Assembly (NCBI RefSeq): GCF_946404925.1
Contig: NZ_CAMJFM010000011.1
Location: 1-64,000 of the forward strand
Source: an uncultured Prevotella sp.
GTDB lineage: Bacteria > Bacteroidota > Bacteroidia > Bacteroidales > Bacteroidaceae
Length of the DNA stretch: 64,000 nt
Direction of reading: 5' to 3'
Of this stretch, positions 44,801-52,793 are shown in pieces (position 1 is the first letter of the stretch; each line of letters begins with the position of its first letter). The notes under the pieces are model-generated. The model saw nothing but the letters and a program-made list of their open reading frames with translations. It was not told the origin of the DNA and made no database searches. The translations under genes were made by a program, and so were the position numbers.

Positions 44801-45178
44801 GAGGGTCAGGATAAGAAGGCGAAGGAAGTACTCGACAAGTGCGAGAAGGAGCTGCCAAGCTACAACATACCTCACGACTACCAGAGTGGCTCAATGGATC
44901 TGGCCCGTGCTTACGCATTGACCAACCAGACCAAGAAGGCTCAGGAGCTGATAGACCAGCTGTGGCGTAAATCGGCCGAGTATATGTTGTGGTACTGCTC
45001 GCTCGACGGACAGCGTTTCGAGAGCTCACAGCAGGACTGCATGTTGCACCTCTACATCCTGAATCAGGTTCTCGACCTGCAGTCGGCAGTAGATGCCAAG
45101 AAGGCTGAGGAGAAGGACAAGCAGTTCCAGACCATCAATAAGATCTACACCGCTAAGGGTGGAACTTACGGACAATAA
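41825..45178 (+). CDS. DUF2723 membrane protein with TPR-like C-terminus
   Basis: The 1117-aa protein has about twelve membrane helices, with the N-terminal string FWDCPEFITTGYKLEIGHPP typical of DUF2723, a predicted GT-C-type glycosyltransferase fold using lipid-linked sugar. The soluble C-terminus (from about 700) ends in helical repeats (AKEVLDKCEKELPSY, KKAQELIDQLWRK). The likely role is transfer of a sugar at the periplasmic side, but the acceptor is unknown. It starts a block with a polysaccharide deacetylase 3 bp downstream. Confidence 0.88.
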   Translation: MKQFRLVDNALGWLAFFIAAFVYCSTIEPTASFWDCPEFITTGYKLEIGHPPGAPFFMLTANLFSQFTSDPTQVARMVNTMSALLSATCILFLFWTITHLTRRLLISNWDEMTLPKMIAIEASGLVGALIYTFSDTFWFSAVEGEVYAYSSAFTAVVFWLILKWEDQADQPHSDRWLVLIMYMTGLSIGVHLLNLLCVPAIVLVYYYRRFPDANLKGSLIALGVSVVILGAVLYGVVPGIVTVGGWFELFFVNTLGMPFNTGEIIYIFLLVACVIWAVYETQTQKHSLKIQNVAFLISVGMLGIPFYGWGWSAFFIGVVVLAALWFLLKYTVNKQPLITARIKNTMLLCMLMLMIGYSSYALIVIRSSANPPMDQNSPEDIFTLGDYLGREQYGQRPLFYGPAYTSQVALEQDGNYCKPVMSKGKPVYQRKEKASADEKDSYFVVRTKDEYKYAQNMLFPRMYDAGHAAAYESWMGGVDGSQVPYDRCGEQMTVKVPSQLENIRFFLSYQCNFMYWRYFMWNFAGRQNDIQGNGELEHGNWLTGFSFIDNARLGDQSMLPQELKKNKGHNVFYCMPLILGLLGLFWQAWYTRKRKVGEKTIDDPIGIRQFWVVFFLFFMTGLAIVFYLNQTPMQPRERDYAYAGSFYAFAIWCGMGVAAIIDWLNRKMKKENMVVAIVIGLACLIVPIQMASQTWDDHDRSGRYCCRDFGQNYLMTLQEEGNPIIFTNGDNDTFPLWYNQDTEGFRTDARVCNLSYLQTDWYIDQMRRPAYDSPSVPISWSRLEYCAGTNEYVQVDPSLKSQVEELYRQNPEEAKKQFGEKPFELKNILKNWVRSTNKDLHVIPTDTVYVTIDKEAVKKSGMMMASDSIPDQMVISLKGKNALYKGDLMMLEMIAQCNWTRPIYVATTVGAENYMNLGDNFVQEGLANRITPFTTNAPGAKNFDTEKTYNNVMNKFKFGGVDKPGIYLDETVMRMCYTHRRLMSLLAMHLVNEGQDKKAKEVLDKCEKELPSYNIPHDYQSGSMDLARAYALTNQTKKAQELIDQLWRKSAEYMLWYCSLDGQRFESSQQDCMLHLYILNQVLDLQSAVDAKKAEEKDKQFQTINKIYTAKGGTYGQ

Positions 45179-45181
45179 GAT

Positions 45182-45793
45182 ATGTTTATAGAGCAACCGG
45201 CAATCTATCTGCGCTGGCTCTATCCAAGAGCATACTGGCGAATGGACCATCACGAAAAGTCAGTCTACCTGACTTTCGATGATGGTCCCATCCCAGAGGC
45301 TACACCGTTTATCCTCGACACACTGAAGGAGTACGGTGCCCGCGCCACCTTCTTTATGGTGGGCGACAATGTGCGCAAATATCCCGAACTCTATAACCGA
45401 ATATTAGCCGAAGGTCATCAGGTGGGCAATCATACCCATAACCATATTGGCGGATTGCGCCACTCCATCAAGGAATACAGCTATAATGTAGAAAAGGCCA
45501 ACGCCTACATCCACAGCCACTATGTACGTCCGCCCCACGGTTGGATGCGTATGGCGCAGTATGCCTGGCTAAGCCGTAAGTACAAGATTGTGATGTGGGA
45601 CCTTGTAACACGCGACTACTCAAAATGGATGACCGCCGAAGATGTGGTTAATAATATAAAGAGGTACGCGCGTAATGGCTCAATCATCACATTCCACGAC
45701 TCACTGAAAAGTATCGACAAACTAAAGACCGCACTACCCGAAAGTCTGCAATGGCTGAAAGACCAAGGCTATAGCTTCAGAATATTCCCATAA
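45182..45793 (+). CDS. Polysaccharide deacetylase (NodB family, CE4)
   Basis: The 203-aa protein shows CE4 motif 1 TFDDGP (31-36), motif 2 NHTHNH, motif 3 RPPHGW and later motifs WDLVTRD and ITFHDS. It would deacetylate an N-acetylated glycan. There is no signal peptide or membrane anchor, which is unusual for an envelope-acting enzyme; some paralogues in this phylum are the same. It follows DUF2723 by 3 bp and precedes GH3 by 18 bp. Confidence 0.88.
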   Translation: MFIEQPAIYLRWLYPRAYWRMDHHEKSVYLTFDDGPIPEATPFILDTLKEYGARATFFMVGDNVRKYPELYNRILAEGHQVGNHTHNHIGGLRHSIKEYSYNVEKANAYIHSHYVRPPHGWMRMAQYAWLSRKYKIVMWDLVTRDYSKWMTAEDVVNNIKRYARNGSIITFHDSLKSIDKLKTALPESLQWLKDQGYSFRIFP

Positions 45794-45811
45794 AACAAAT
45801 AATAAACAACA

Positions 45812-48160
45812 ATGAAAAGATTACTAACAACCTGCTTACTTACAGCAACATTCGCAATGACAACAAATGCACAACCGCAGCTTCGTGCCGATAATATCGA
45901 CGAAGTGCTCAAGGCCATGACCCTTGAAGAGAAAGCCAAACTATTAGTTGGCGGTGCTAACAATTTCTTTGGTGCCGGTGCCGTAGTTGGTGGCGAGGCC
46001 GACCTTGTGGCCGGTGCCGCTGGTACATCACCCGCCATCCCACGTTTGGGCATCCCCGCTACAGTACTTACCGACGGCCCTGCCGGCGTACGTATCGACC
46101 CAACACGTAAGGGTACCACCAAGACCTATTATGCCACAGCATTCCCCATCGGTTCGTGCTTGGCTTCAACATGGAACACCGAGCTGGTTAGCAAGGTGGG
46201 CGAGGCCATCGGTAACGAGACCAAGGAGTATCGCTGCGACGTGATACTGGGTCCTGGTATGAACCTGCATCGCAACCCACTCTGCGGTCGTAACTTCGAG
46301 TACTATTCCGAGGATCCTCTGCTCACAGGTAAGATTGCAGCTGCTTATATCCAGGGTGTACAGAGTCAGGGTGCTGGCGTAAGTGCCAAGCACTTTGCCA
46401 TCAACTCGCAGGAGACCGACCGTACCGCAGTTGACGAGCGCGTTTCACAGCGTGCCGCCCGCGAGCTGTATCTGCGCGGTTTCGAGATTGCTGTTCGCGA
46501 GAGTAACCCTTGGACCATCATGGCATCATATAATCAGGTAAACGGCGAGTACTCTATGGGTAACCACGACCTGCTGACCAAGATTCTGCGTGAGGATTGG
46601 GGCTATAAGGGCATCGTGATGACCGACTGGATTGGTATCCGTCAAGGCCTTACCACAGCCAGCGAGGTGCATGCCGGCAACGACCTGATGGAGCCCGGAC
46701 AGCCCGCACAGGTGCAGGAGATTATCGATGCCGTTAAGAATGGCAAGCTCGACATAGCCGATGTTGACCGCAACGTGCGCCGCATGCTCGAGTATATCGT
46801 TAAGACTCCAAGCTTCCACAAGTATCCCGCATCAAACAATCCCGACTTCAAGGCTCACGCAGCCATCACACGTCAGAGTGCCGCCGAGGGTATCGTGATG
46901 CTGAAGAACAATGGCGCATTGCCTTGGAAGAATGGTATTGTTAAAACCGTTGCCTTATTTGGCGAGAACTCATACGACTTCCTGAGCGGTGGAACTGGTT
47001 CAGGTTGCGTTCACCCACCATACGTGGTTGACATGCTCGAAGGACTTAAGAATGCCGGCATCAGCTCGTCGGCTACACTTACCGATATCTATCGCAAGTA
47101 TATCGAGTTTGCCCGCGTCAAGTTCCAGGCCGAGCGTCACCCGGCCAAGTGGTTCCAGACAGAGATGATGGGTCAGCAGAAGTACCCTGAGATTTCTATC
47201 GCCCCCATCGCTATCAACAAGGAGATTCAGGCTGCCGATGCAGCTATCATCACCATCGGACGTCAGGCTGGTGAGGGTATCGACCGCGATATCGACACCG
47301 AGTTCAACCTGATTCCTGAGGAGCGTAATCTGATTGTAGACGTTTGCAACGCTTTCCACGCTGCTGGTAAACCCGTCATCGTTATCATCAACTCGGGTAG
47401 CGTTATCGAGACTGCTTCTTGGAGCGGATATCCCGATGCCATCCTGTGTGCTTGGCAGCCAGGTATGGAAGGCGGTAACTCTATCGCCGACCTGCTCACC
47501 GGTAAGGTTAACCCATCTGGTAAGCTCACCATGACTTGGCCGATCGCAGCTACCGACCACGCATCTACCAAGAACTTCCCCGGAAGTCTCGATGACTATA
47601 CTTTCAAGATGCTGGTAGGAAACAAGGCCCAGATTCCTGGTCACACCTACACCAACCACGAGGAGGACATCTACGTAGGTTATCGCTACTTCGACACCTT
47701 CAACAAGAACGTTGCCTACCCATTCGGTTATGGATTGAGCTACACCACATTCACCTTCTCAAAGCCAGTAGTTAAGGCTAAGGGCAAGGATGCCGTTGAG
47801 GTTAGCATCACCGTTAAGAACACCGGTAAGATGAGCGGTAAGGAAGTAGCTCAGGTTTATGTTCAGGCACCCGAAGGCAAGCTTGAGAAGCCAACTCAGG
47901 AGCTCAAGGCATTTGCCAAGACCCGCGAGCTGCAGCCCGGCGAGAGTCAGGTTCTCACCATGACTATCCCCGTACGCGATCTGGCAAGCTTCGACGAGGT
48001 TAACAGCCAGTGGATTACCGAAGCCGGTAATTACACCTTCCGTATCGGTAACAGCAGCCGCGACATAGCTGCTACAGCAACACTCAAGATTGCTGAGTAC
48101 ACCGAGAAGACCACCAACGCTCTTGCACCAAAGCAGAAACTCAACCTGCTAAAGAAATAA
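45812..48160 (+). CDS. Exported GH3 beta-glucosidase-like enzyme
   Basis: The 782-aa protein has a signal peptide (MKRLLTTCLLTATFAMTTNA), the GH3 N-terminal barrel with nucleophile D272 in IVMTDWIG, a second alpha/beta domain and a C-terminal fibronectin III-like domain (VEVSITVKNTGKMSGKEVAQVYVQ). It probably hydrolyses beta-linked glucose or xylose at non-reducing ends in the periplasm. It ends with a strong terminator and is the last gene of the DUF2723 block. Confidence 0.93.
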   Translation: MKRLLTTCLLTATFAMTTNAQPQLRADNIDEVLKAMTLEEKAKLLVGGANNFFGAGAVVGGEADLVAGAAGTSPAIPRLGIPATVLTDGPAGVRIDPTRKGTTKTYYATAFPIGSCLASTWNTELVSKVGEAIGNETKEYRCDVILGPGMNLHRNPLCGRNFEYYSEDPLLTGKIAAAYIQGVQSQGAGVSAKHFAINSQETDRTAVDERVSQRAARELYLRGFEIAVRESNPWTIMASYNQVNGEYSMGNHDLLTKILREDWGYKGIVMTDWIGIRQGLTTASEVHAGNDLMEPGQPAQVQEIIDAVKNGKLDIADVDRNVRRMLEYIVKTPSFHKYPASNNPDFKAHAAITRQSAAEGIVMLKNNGALPWKNGIVKTVALFGENSYDFLSGGTGSGCVHPPYVVDMLEGLKNAGISSSATLTDIYRKYIEFARVKFQAERHPAKWFQTEMMGQQKYPEISIAPIAINKEIQAADAAIITIGRQAGEGIDRDIDTEFNLIPEERNLIVDVCNAFHAAGKPVIVIINSGSVIETASWSGYPDAILCAWQPGMEGGNSIADLLTGKVNPSGKLTMTWPIAATDHASTKNFPGSLDDYTFKMLVGNKAQIPGHTYTNHEEDIYVGYRYFDTFNKNVAYPFGYGLSYTTFTFSKPVVKAKGKDAVEVSITVKNTGKMSGKEVAQVYVQAPEGKLEKPTQELKAFAKTRELQPGESQVLTMTIPVRDLASFDEVNSQWITEAGNYTFRIGNSSRDIAATATLKIAEYTEKTTNALAPKQKLNLLKK

Positions 48161-48168
48161 TAAAAAGA

Positions 48169-48205
48169 ATCCCCGGTTGAAATCATCAACCGGGGATATT
48201 TTTAT
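48169..48205. terminator. Bidirectional terminator between GH3 and the Lrp operon
   Basis: ATCCCCGGTTGA (48169-48180), loop AATCA, TCAACCGGGGAT (48186-48197), then ATTTTTAT on plus and TTCTTTTTATT on minus. Confidence 0.9.
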
Positions 48206-48217
48206 GCTCATGAAAAA

Positions 48218-48703
48218 CTATTCAGATACTTCTTCTTCGTTAGTCAGTATATCTGCTATTGGCAGCTGGCGGTCAATAGCTGTATGGAATGAAATCAGCG
48301 TCTGACTGCTTGAAAGCCCAAGGGGCTGCAGCTTATCATGGATAATCGTCAGCAGATGATGATTATTACGGGCATACAGTTTGATAAACATATCGAAGTT
48401 TCCGGTTGTATAGTGACACTCCACAACCTCAGGTATCTGCTTGAGTTTCTCAAGTACCTCGTCAAAGCGAGCAGGATCCTTCAGATTCAATCCGATATAA
48501 GCACAGGTCTCGTAACCTATTTTCTCGGGTTCAATCAAGAACTGCGATCCTTTGAGCACACCTAGTCCGTTCAACTTCTGAATACGCTGATGGATGGCTG
48601 CACCACTCACATTACATGCACGTGCCACCTCCAGGAATGGGATACGGGCATCGGCGGCTATCAAACTAAGAATCTGTCTGTCAAGTTCGTCAATTTTTAC
48701 CAT
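48218..48703 (-). CDS. Lrp/AsnC-family transcriptional regulator
   Basis: The 161-aa protein starts with an AsnC-type winged helix (IDELDRQILSLIAADARIPF, SGAAIHQRIQKLNGLG) and continues with an amino-acid-binding RAM domain. It is a global or pathway regulator responding to an amino acid. It lies 8 bp after the last ExbD gene and so probably shares its transcript. The targets are unknown. Confidence 0.92.
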   Translation of the reverse strand: MVKIDELDRQILSLIAADARIPFLEVARACNVSGAAIHQRIQKLNGLGVLKGSQFLIEPEKIGYETCAYIGLNLKDPARFDEVLEKLKQIPEVVECHYTTGNFDMFIKLYARNNHHLLTIIHDKLQPLGLSSSQTLISFHTAIDRQLPIADILTNEEEVSE

Positions 48704-48711
48704 AATAGCAG

Positions 48712-49188
48712 TTATTTTTTGATTTCAGTTGCACTATAATTTATCTTCAGGGCGTAGGCCTGCTGCAGATTTCGTTTCACCTCGCTCACAAGTCCCATAG
48801 GTGCCTTGCGGTCTACACGTAGCGACACCGTGAGTCGGGCTTGGTTCTCGGCACTCAGTCCACTACGTATATGCTCTATCAGAGCGGGTATATCATGAGG
48901 GTTTACAATGTCGCCATTCAGCTGCACAGCCCAACGGCCACTTTTATTTTTCCCCTCCTTCTCACCTTCTCTACCAATATAGATGTTCACCACAGCCTGC
49001 TTGTTGGCCAGCTTCTGTACCTCAACACCCTCGGGCACCTGTAGGCGCACCTTCACCTCATCGCTACGCATGTGAGTTACAATCATAAAGAAGAACAGCA
49101 CCGTAAATATCAGGTCGGGCATCGAAGCCACATTGAGCGATGGCACGCTTCTGCGACTCTGATGAAACATACTCTTCATGGGTCTCAT
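48712..49188 (-). CDS. ExbD-type biopolymer transport protein 2
   Basis: The 158-aa protein has one membrane helix near the N-terminus (LIFTVLFFFMIVTHM) preceded by the ExbD Asp (SMPDLIF), then a periplasmic domain. It works with ExbB and TonB to use proton flow for energised outer-membrane transport. At about residues 73-83 (GREGEKEGKNKSGR) two 8-bp CCTTCTCN units write an insertion-like loop. The start overlaps the other ExbD gene by 4 bp. Confidence 0.88.
   Translation of the reverse strand: MRPMKSMFHQSRRSVPSLNVASMPDLIFTVLFFFMIVTHMRSDEVKVRLQVPEGVEVQKLANKQAVVNIYIGREGEKEGKNKSGRWAVQLNGDIVNPHDIPALIEHIRSGLSAENQARLTVSLRVDRKAPMGLVSEVKRNLQQAYALKINYSATEIKK
48957..48972. repeat. 8-bp repeat in exbD
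   Basis: CCTTCTCA and CCTTCTCT are tandem and in frame, with degenerate flanks. They encode part of GREGEKEG. Confidence 0.5.
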
Positions 49189-49706
49189 CTGGCACCTCCT
49201 TCCTGTATGGGCGATTCGCTGATACGCTGCGGATAATACTCGTTCAGTGCCGTCTTCTCATCGTTGGTACACGCAGCATAGCTGTGGCCATAACGTTTCT
49301 TGGCATATTCTTCGCGCAGTTCCTGATAAGCACTTACCACGGCATCCTGCATCTTGAAGTATGCCTCGTAGGTGGTAGCAGCATTAGCTTCTATCGATAT
49401 CACGTGCCCGGTACGGTTCACAAATGCCAGCGAGCGCACGGCGGCTGTCAGCTCCTCATAGCTCACGGTCTTTCCATCGCAAGTCAGCTGGTTGTTGGCA
49501 TCCAGTTTCACCTGCATCACATTGTCTCGGTTGATGTCCTTTGGCTGTTCGTGCTCCAATGGCGGCGGAGCCATCTGGCGCAGCAATCCCTTCTCCGTGT
49601 CCATCGATGATGTCACGAGGAAGAATATCAACAGCATAAACGATATGTCGGCTGTCGATGTAGTATTCAGCTCCGGAATCTGCTGACGATAGCGCTTACG
49701 AAACAT
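49185..49706 (-). CDS. ExbD-type biopolymer transport protein 1
   Basis: The 173-aa protein has the ExbD membrane helix with its conserved Asp (STADISFMLLIFFLVTSSM) and a longer periplasmic part than the second copy. Two different ExbD proteins with one ExbB are common in Bacteroidota. It overlaps the small membrane protein gene by 40 bp and the second exbD by 4 bp. Confidence 0.9.
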   Translation of the reverse strand: MFRKRYRQQIPELNTTSTADISFMLLIFFLVTSSMDTEKGLLRQMAPPPLEHEQPKDINRDNVMQVKLDANNQLTCDGKTVSYEELTAAVRSLAFVNRTGHVISIEANAATTYEAYFKMQDAVVSAYQELREEYAKKRYGHSYAACTNDEKTALNEYYPQRISESPIQEGGAR

Positions 49707-50026
49707 CCGATAATCAATATAATAGAGGTATAGATAAACATATCAGCAACACGCAGCCAGAACGTATCGGTAAGCAGTTGGCCGTTGGTCATGATGGGCT
49801 TGGTAGAGGCCAGAGCGAATGTGAGCACCATGCACAGCACAAAGCCGATGGCAACACACCACCCGATTTTTCCAGCGGGCACACCATTCACCACATCATC
49901 GCCCTTTCTGCGGAATCGCAATCCATGCCACACCGAATAGGCTGTAGTCAATATGGCAACAGCAATCGCCAGGTACATCAGTCCCAGCATCACATCAGCT
50001 ATAGCAGGCGAAATGAAGTTATTCAT
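49667..50026 (-). CDS. Small membrane protein in the ExbB-ExbD operon
   Basis: The 119-aa product has three hydrophobic segments (MLGLMYLAIAVAILTTAYSV, GWCVAIGFVLCMVLTFALA, IYTSIILIIGCFVSAIVS). It is often found between ExbB and ExbD in this phylum but has no assigned function. I chose ATG at 50026; a GTG lies directly before it. The 40-bp overlap with exbD is well supported by both frames. Confidence 0.7.
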   Translation of the reverse strand: MNNFISPAIADVMLGLMYLAIAVAILTTAYSVWHGLRFRRKGDDVVNGVPAGKIGWCVAIGFVLCMVLTFALASTKPIMTNGQLLTDTFWLRVADMFIYTSIILIIGCFVSAIVSRFRS

Positions 50027-50065
50027 CACTATTCACTCTTCACTTTTCACTATTCACTTTATACT
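50024..50065. repeat. 7-bp array bridging exbB and the small membrane protein gene
   Basis: ATTCACT, CTTCACT, TTTCACT, ATTCACT and TTATACT (50031-50065). The exbB stop (50040-50042) and the next start codon are in or at the array, and it encodes VNSEK. Confidence 0.9.
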
Positions 50066-50861
50066 CGCTAATCATGTCCAGCAGCATTATGGCAGCCTCT
50101 TCCATCTGAGCCGTCAACCGCTCAATCTTTGAGAGGATATAGCTATAGAACAGCTGCAGTATCAGGGCCACTACGATACCGAAGATGGTGGTAATCAGCG
50201 CCACCTTCATACCCTGAGCCACTACGGTAGGACCGATGTCGCCAACAATCTGAATCTGATCGAACGCCATCACCATACCAATCACGGTGCCCAGGAATCC
50301 GAGCGATGGAGCCATCGCAATAAACAGCTTAATCCACGAGCAGCCCTTCTCCAGGTTGGCAGTCTGCAATCCACCAAAGTTAGTGATGCTACGCTCAATG
50401 GCATCCATGGGCTGTTTGATGTGCAGCAATCCTTGGTAGCATACCGATGCCACAGGTCCACGGGTGTTGCGACATAGTGTCTTGGCCCCCTCTACATCGT
50501 TGGCCTTCAGTTTCTGCTCTATATCGCCCATCAGCTGGTGGGTTTTAATCTCCGAGAGTGTCAGATAGATGATGCGTTCTATGCAGAAAGCCAGTCCCAG
50601 CACAAGTGCTAGGGCCACAAGCGACATAAATGCCACATTACCATCCACAAACTTGGTCTTCAGCTGTTTGTGCAGTCCACCTTCAGCCTCATCGCCGGCA
50701 AGTTCGTCGATATCATCAGCCATCACAGCCATCGAGTCAACATCAGCCGTGATAGCCGTTGTGTCGGTGATTGCTACAGAATCAACCTTGTTCTGAGCAA
50801 TACTGGTTTGCGAAACACTCAGCAAACCTATCAGTGCGAAAAGAAAAATCAGTCGTTTCAT
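50040..50861 (-). CDS. ExbB/TolQ/MotA-family proton channel protein
   Basis: The 273-aa protein has a signal-like N-terminal segment, an acidic periplasmic stretch, and three membrane helices (FMSLVALALVLGLAFCI, MAPSLGFLGTVIGMVMAF, LITTIFGIVVALILQLFY). It forms the proton channel partner of ExbD. The first gene of the ExbB operon; the last residues are written by a 7-bp repeat. Confidence 0.93.
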   Translation of the reverse strand: MKRLIFLFALIGLLSVSQTSIAQNKVDSVAITDTTAITADVDSMAVMADDIDELAGDEAEGGLHKQLKTKFVDGNVAFMSLVALALVLGLAFCIERIIYLTLSEIKTHQLMGDIEQKLKANDVEGAKTLCRNTRGPVASVCYQGLLHIKQPMDAIERSITNFGGLQTANLEKGCSWIKLFIAMAPSLGFLGTVIGMVMAFDQIQIVGDIGPTVVAQGMKVALITTIFGIVVALILQLFYSYILSKIERLTAQMEEAAIMLLDMISEYKVNSEK

Positions 50862-50877
50862 ATCATAAAATTCCTAG

Positions 50878-50965
50878 CGGAGAGAGGGGGATTCGAACCC
50901 CCGAATCGCTTTTGACGATTACACGCTTTCCAGGCGTGCCTCTTCAGCCACTCGAGCACCTCTCC
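50878..50965 (-). tRNA. tRNA-Ser (GGA)
   Basis: The minus strand folds as an 88-nt class II tRNA: acceptor GGAGAGG/TCTCTCC with one G:T pair, discriminator G, anticodon arm CGCCTGGAAAGCGTG with anticodon GGA, a long variable arm (TAATCGTCAAAAGCGATT) and the T-arm GGGGGTTCGAATCCCCC. CCA is not encoded. Confidence 0.95.
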
Positions 50966-50979
50966 TAATTAAGTGGATG

Positions 50980-50987
50980 CAAAGTTA
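50980..50987 (-). promoter_or_regulatory. tRNA-Ser promoter -7 box
   Basis: TAACTTTG on the minus strand, with TTG 18 bp upstream in the AATTGAT array. Confidence 0.6.
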
Positions 50988-50995
50988 GCGTTAAT

Positions 50996-51030
50996 AATTG
51001 ATAATCAATAATTGCCAATTGATAATTTAA
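50996..51030. repeat. 7-bp array AATTGAT
   Basis: AATTGAT, AATCAAT, AATTGCC, AATTGAT and AATTTAA lie between the tRNA promoter and the tatD stop, and supply the only -33 candidate for the tRNA. Confidence 0.8.
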
Positions 51031-51036
51031 TATTCT

Positions 51037-51813
51037 TTAAATGATTATTCCGAGCACTCGTGCCACATTCTCATTGGTCTTCTGCGCCACCTCTTCTTCG
51101 CTCACACCATAGGCCTCAGCAAGTCGCTTCAACACGTATGCCACAAAGGCTGGTTCATTCCTTTCGCCACGCTTAGGCACTGGTGCCATATAGGGGGCAT
51201 CGGTCTCCAGCACAATGCGATCCAGAGGTACTACTGCTGGCAGAACTTCGGGCAGATGCGACTTCTTGAAAGTAGACACACCGCCTATGCCCAACACAAA
51301 CTTGTCGAACTGCAACAGCTCTGCGGCCTCTTGCTCATTGCCGGTAAAGCAATGAAACACGCCACCGGGCAAGTCCTTCTGATACTTCTTGATGATGGCC
51401 ACCATCTCGTTCTGAGCCTTACGGCAATGAATCATCAGCGGCAGCTGATACTCTACGGCCCAACGCACCTGCTCCTCAAATGCCTCCAGTTGCTCCTTCT
51501 CGAACTCCCTACTCCAGTAATAATCCAGCCCTATTTCGCCAATGGCGATGGCCTTAGAGGTGAGAGATATCTTTATGCGCTCTAAAACCTCACGCCAGTC
51601 AGCCTTTACATCCTCGGGATGCAGGCCTAACATTGGGTAGCAGTAACCGGGATAGCGGCTGCATACAGCCTTGATGGATTCTATCGAATCCAGATTGATG
51701 CCTGGCACACCAATAGCAGCAACCCCAGCCTCGCGGGCTCGGGTTACTACGGCTTCGAGATCATCGCGGAACTCTTCGCCATCCAGATGACAATGTGTAT
51801 CTATAAACTGCAT
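51037..51813 (-). CDS. TatD-family metal-dependent hydrolase
   Basis: The 258-aa protein shows the TatD strings IDTHCHLDG, AIGEIGLDYYW, LPLMIHCRKA, GVFHCFTGN and LETDAPYM. It is a Mg-dependent deoxyribonuclease of the amidohydrolase fold. A AGAGGTG/AGAGATATC repeat gives ISLTSK just before the AIGEIG strand. It is co-transcribed with the polyprenyl synthase gene, overlapping by one base. Confidence 0.94.
   Translation of the reverse strand: MQFIDTHCHLDGEEFRDDLEAVVTRAREAGVAAIGVPGINLDSIESIKAVCSRYPGYCYPMLGLHPEDVKADWREVLERIKISLTSKAIAIGEIGLDYYWSREFEKEQLEAFEEQVRWAVEYQLPLMIHCRKAQNEMVAIIKKYQKDLPGGVFHCFTGNEQEAAELLQFDKFVLGIGGVSTFKKSHLPEVLPAVVPLDRIVLETDAPYMAPVPKRGERNEPAFVAYVLKRLAEAYGVSEEEVAQKTNENVARVLGIII
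51556..51571. repeat. Single AGAGGTG unit with AGAGATATC border in tatD
   Basis: TTAGAGGTG AGAGATATC: the same border as in GH2 (17009) and GH31 (19730), but only one unit. It encodes KISLTSK. Confidence 0.65.
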
Positions 51814-52787
51814 TAACTCTGTCGTTTCATCATCTCAGCAGCGTATGCCTTCAACTCGGCCTTACGCTCCTCGGGCAGATTAATCTTGGCCAGATAAACC
51901 AGACTCTCCTGATAATACTCGTCCATCTTCTTCTGGCAGAGTTCGCGGATACCTATCTCGTTATACAACTCGGTAACGGTCTTCACCTTCTCGTTGCGGT
52001 CGAACTCCTTAGCCTCAATCCACTTCATCAGCTCCTCGCGCTGTGCTGCATTAGCACGGTTCACAGCGTTAATCAGCATATAGGTCTTCTTGTTCGATGT
52101 GATATCGCCACCAATGTTCTTACCAAATACAGCTGGGTCGCCATATACATCCAGCAGATCGTCCTGCAACTGGAATGCCAAACCCAGCTTTTCGCCGAAC
52201 TTATACATATTCTCAACATCCTCGGCTGGTGCATCGGCCATAATAGCACCTACCTTGCAAGCACAAGCCAATAGCACACTGGTCTTCAGACGGATCATCT
52301 CGATATACTCGTCCTCGGTCACATCGTTACGTGTCTCAAACTCCACGTCCAACTGCTGTCCCTCACCAATCTCAAGCGTAGTCTGTATAAACACCTTGAA
52401 TATAGCAGGCAACTTAGCAGGATCACAATCCTCTACGCGCTCAAAGGCCTGGAGCAGCATAGTATCACCCGACAGGATGGCACGGTTGGCATCCCACTTC
52501 TTGTGCACCGTCTCATGACCTCTGCGCATATCGGCGTGGTCCATCAGGTCGTCGTGCAGCAGGGTGAAGTTGTGATAAGTCTCAAGTCCTATGGCCTGAG
52601 GCATAATACTCAGTGGATCATCCTTATAGAGGTTATACGACAACATCGTGAGCACAGGGCGCACACGCTTGCCTCCTATCGAGAGTACGTACTTGATAGG
52701 GTCGTACAACGAGGCTGGCTGGCGATCGTAAACCAGATTGTCCAGTGCCTCATTCACTTTCTTGAGTAATTCTTCTGATGTATACAT
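51813..52787 (-). CDS. Polyprenyl diphosphate synthase
   Basis: The 324-aa protein has the isoprenyl synthase motifs LLHDDLMDHADMRRG (first DDxxD) and QLQDDLLDVYGD (second). It makes a linear isoprenoid for quinones or the cell-wall carrier. Product length cannot be read by eye. It follows tonB by 6 bp and overlaps tatD. Confidence 0.92.
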   Translation of the reverse strand: MYTSEELLKKVNEALDNLVYDRQPASLYDPIKYVLSIGGKRVRPVLTMLSYNLYKDDPLSIMPQAIGLETYHNFTLLHDDLMDHADMRRGHETVHKKWDANRAILSGDTMLLQAFERVEDCDPAKLPAIFKVFIQTTLEIGEGQQLDVEFETRNDVTEDEYIEMIRLKTSVLLACACKVGAIMADAPAEDVENMYKFGEKLGLAFQLQDDLLDVYGDPAVFGKNIGGDITSNKKTYMLINAVNRANAAQREELMKWIEAKEFDRNEKVKTVTELYNEIGIRELCQKKMDEYYQESLVYLAKINLPEERKAELKAYAAEMMKRQS

Positions 52788-52793
52788 ATCATA

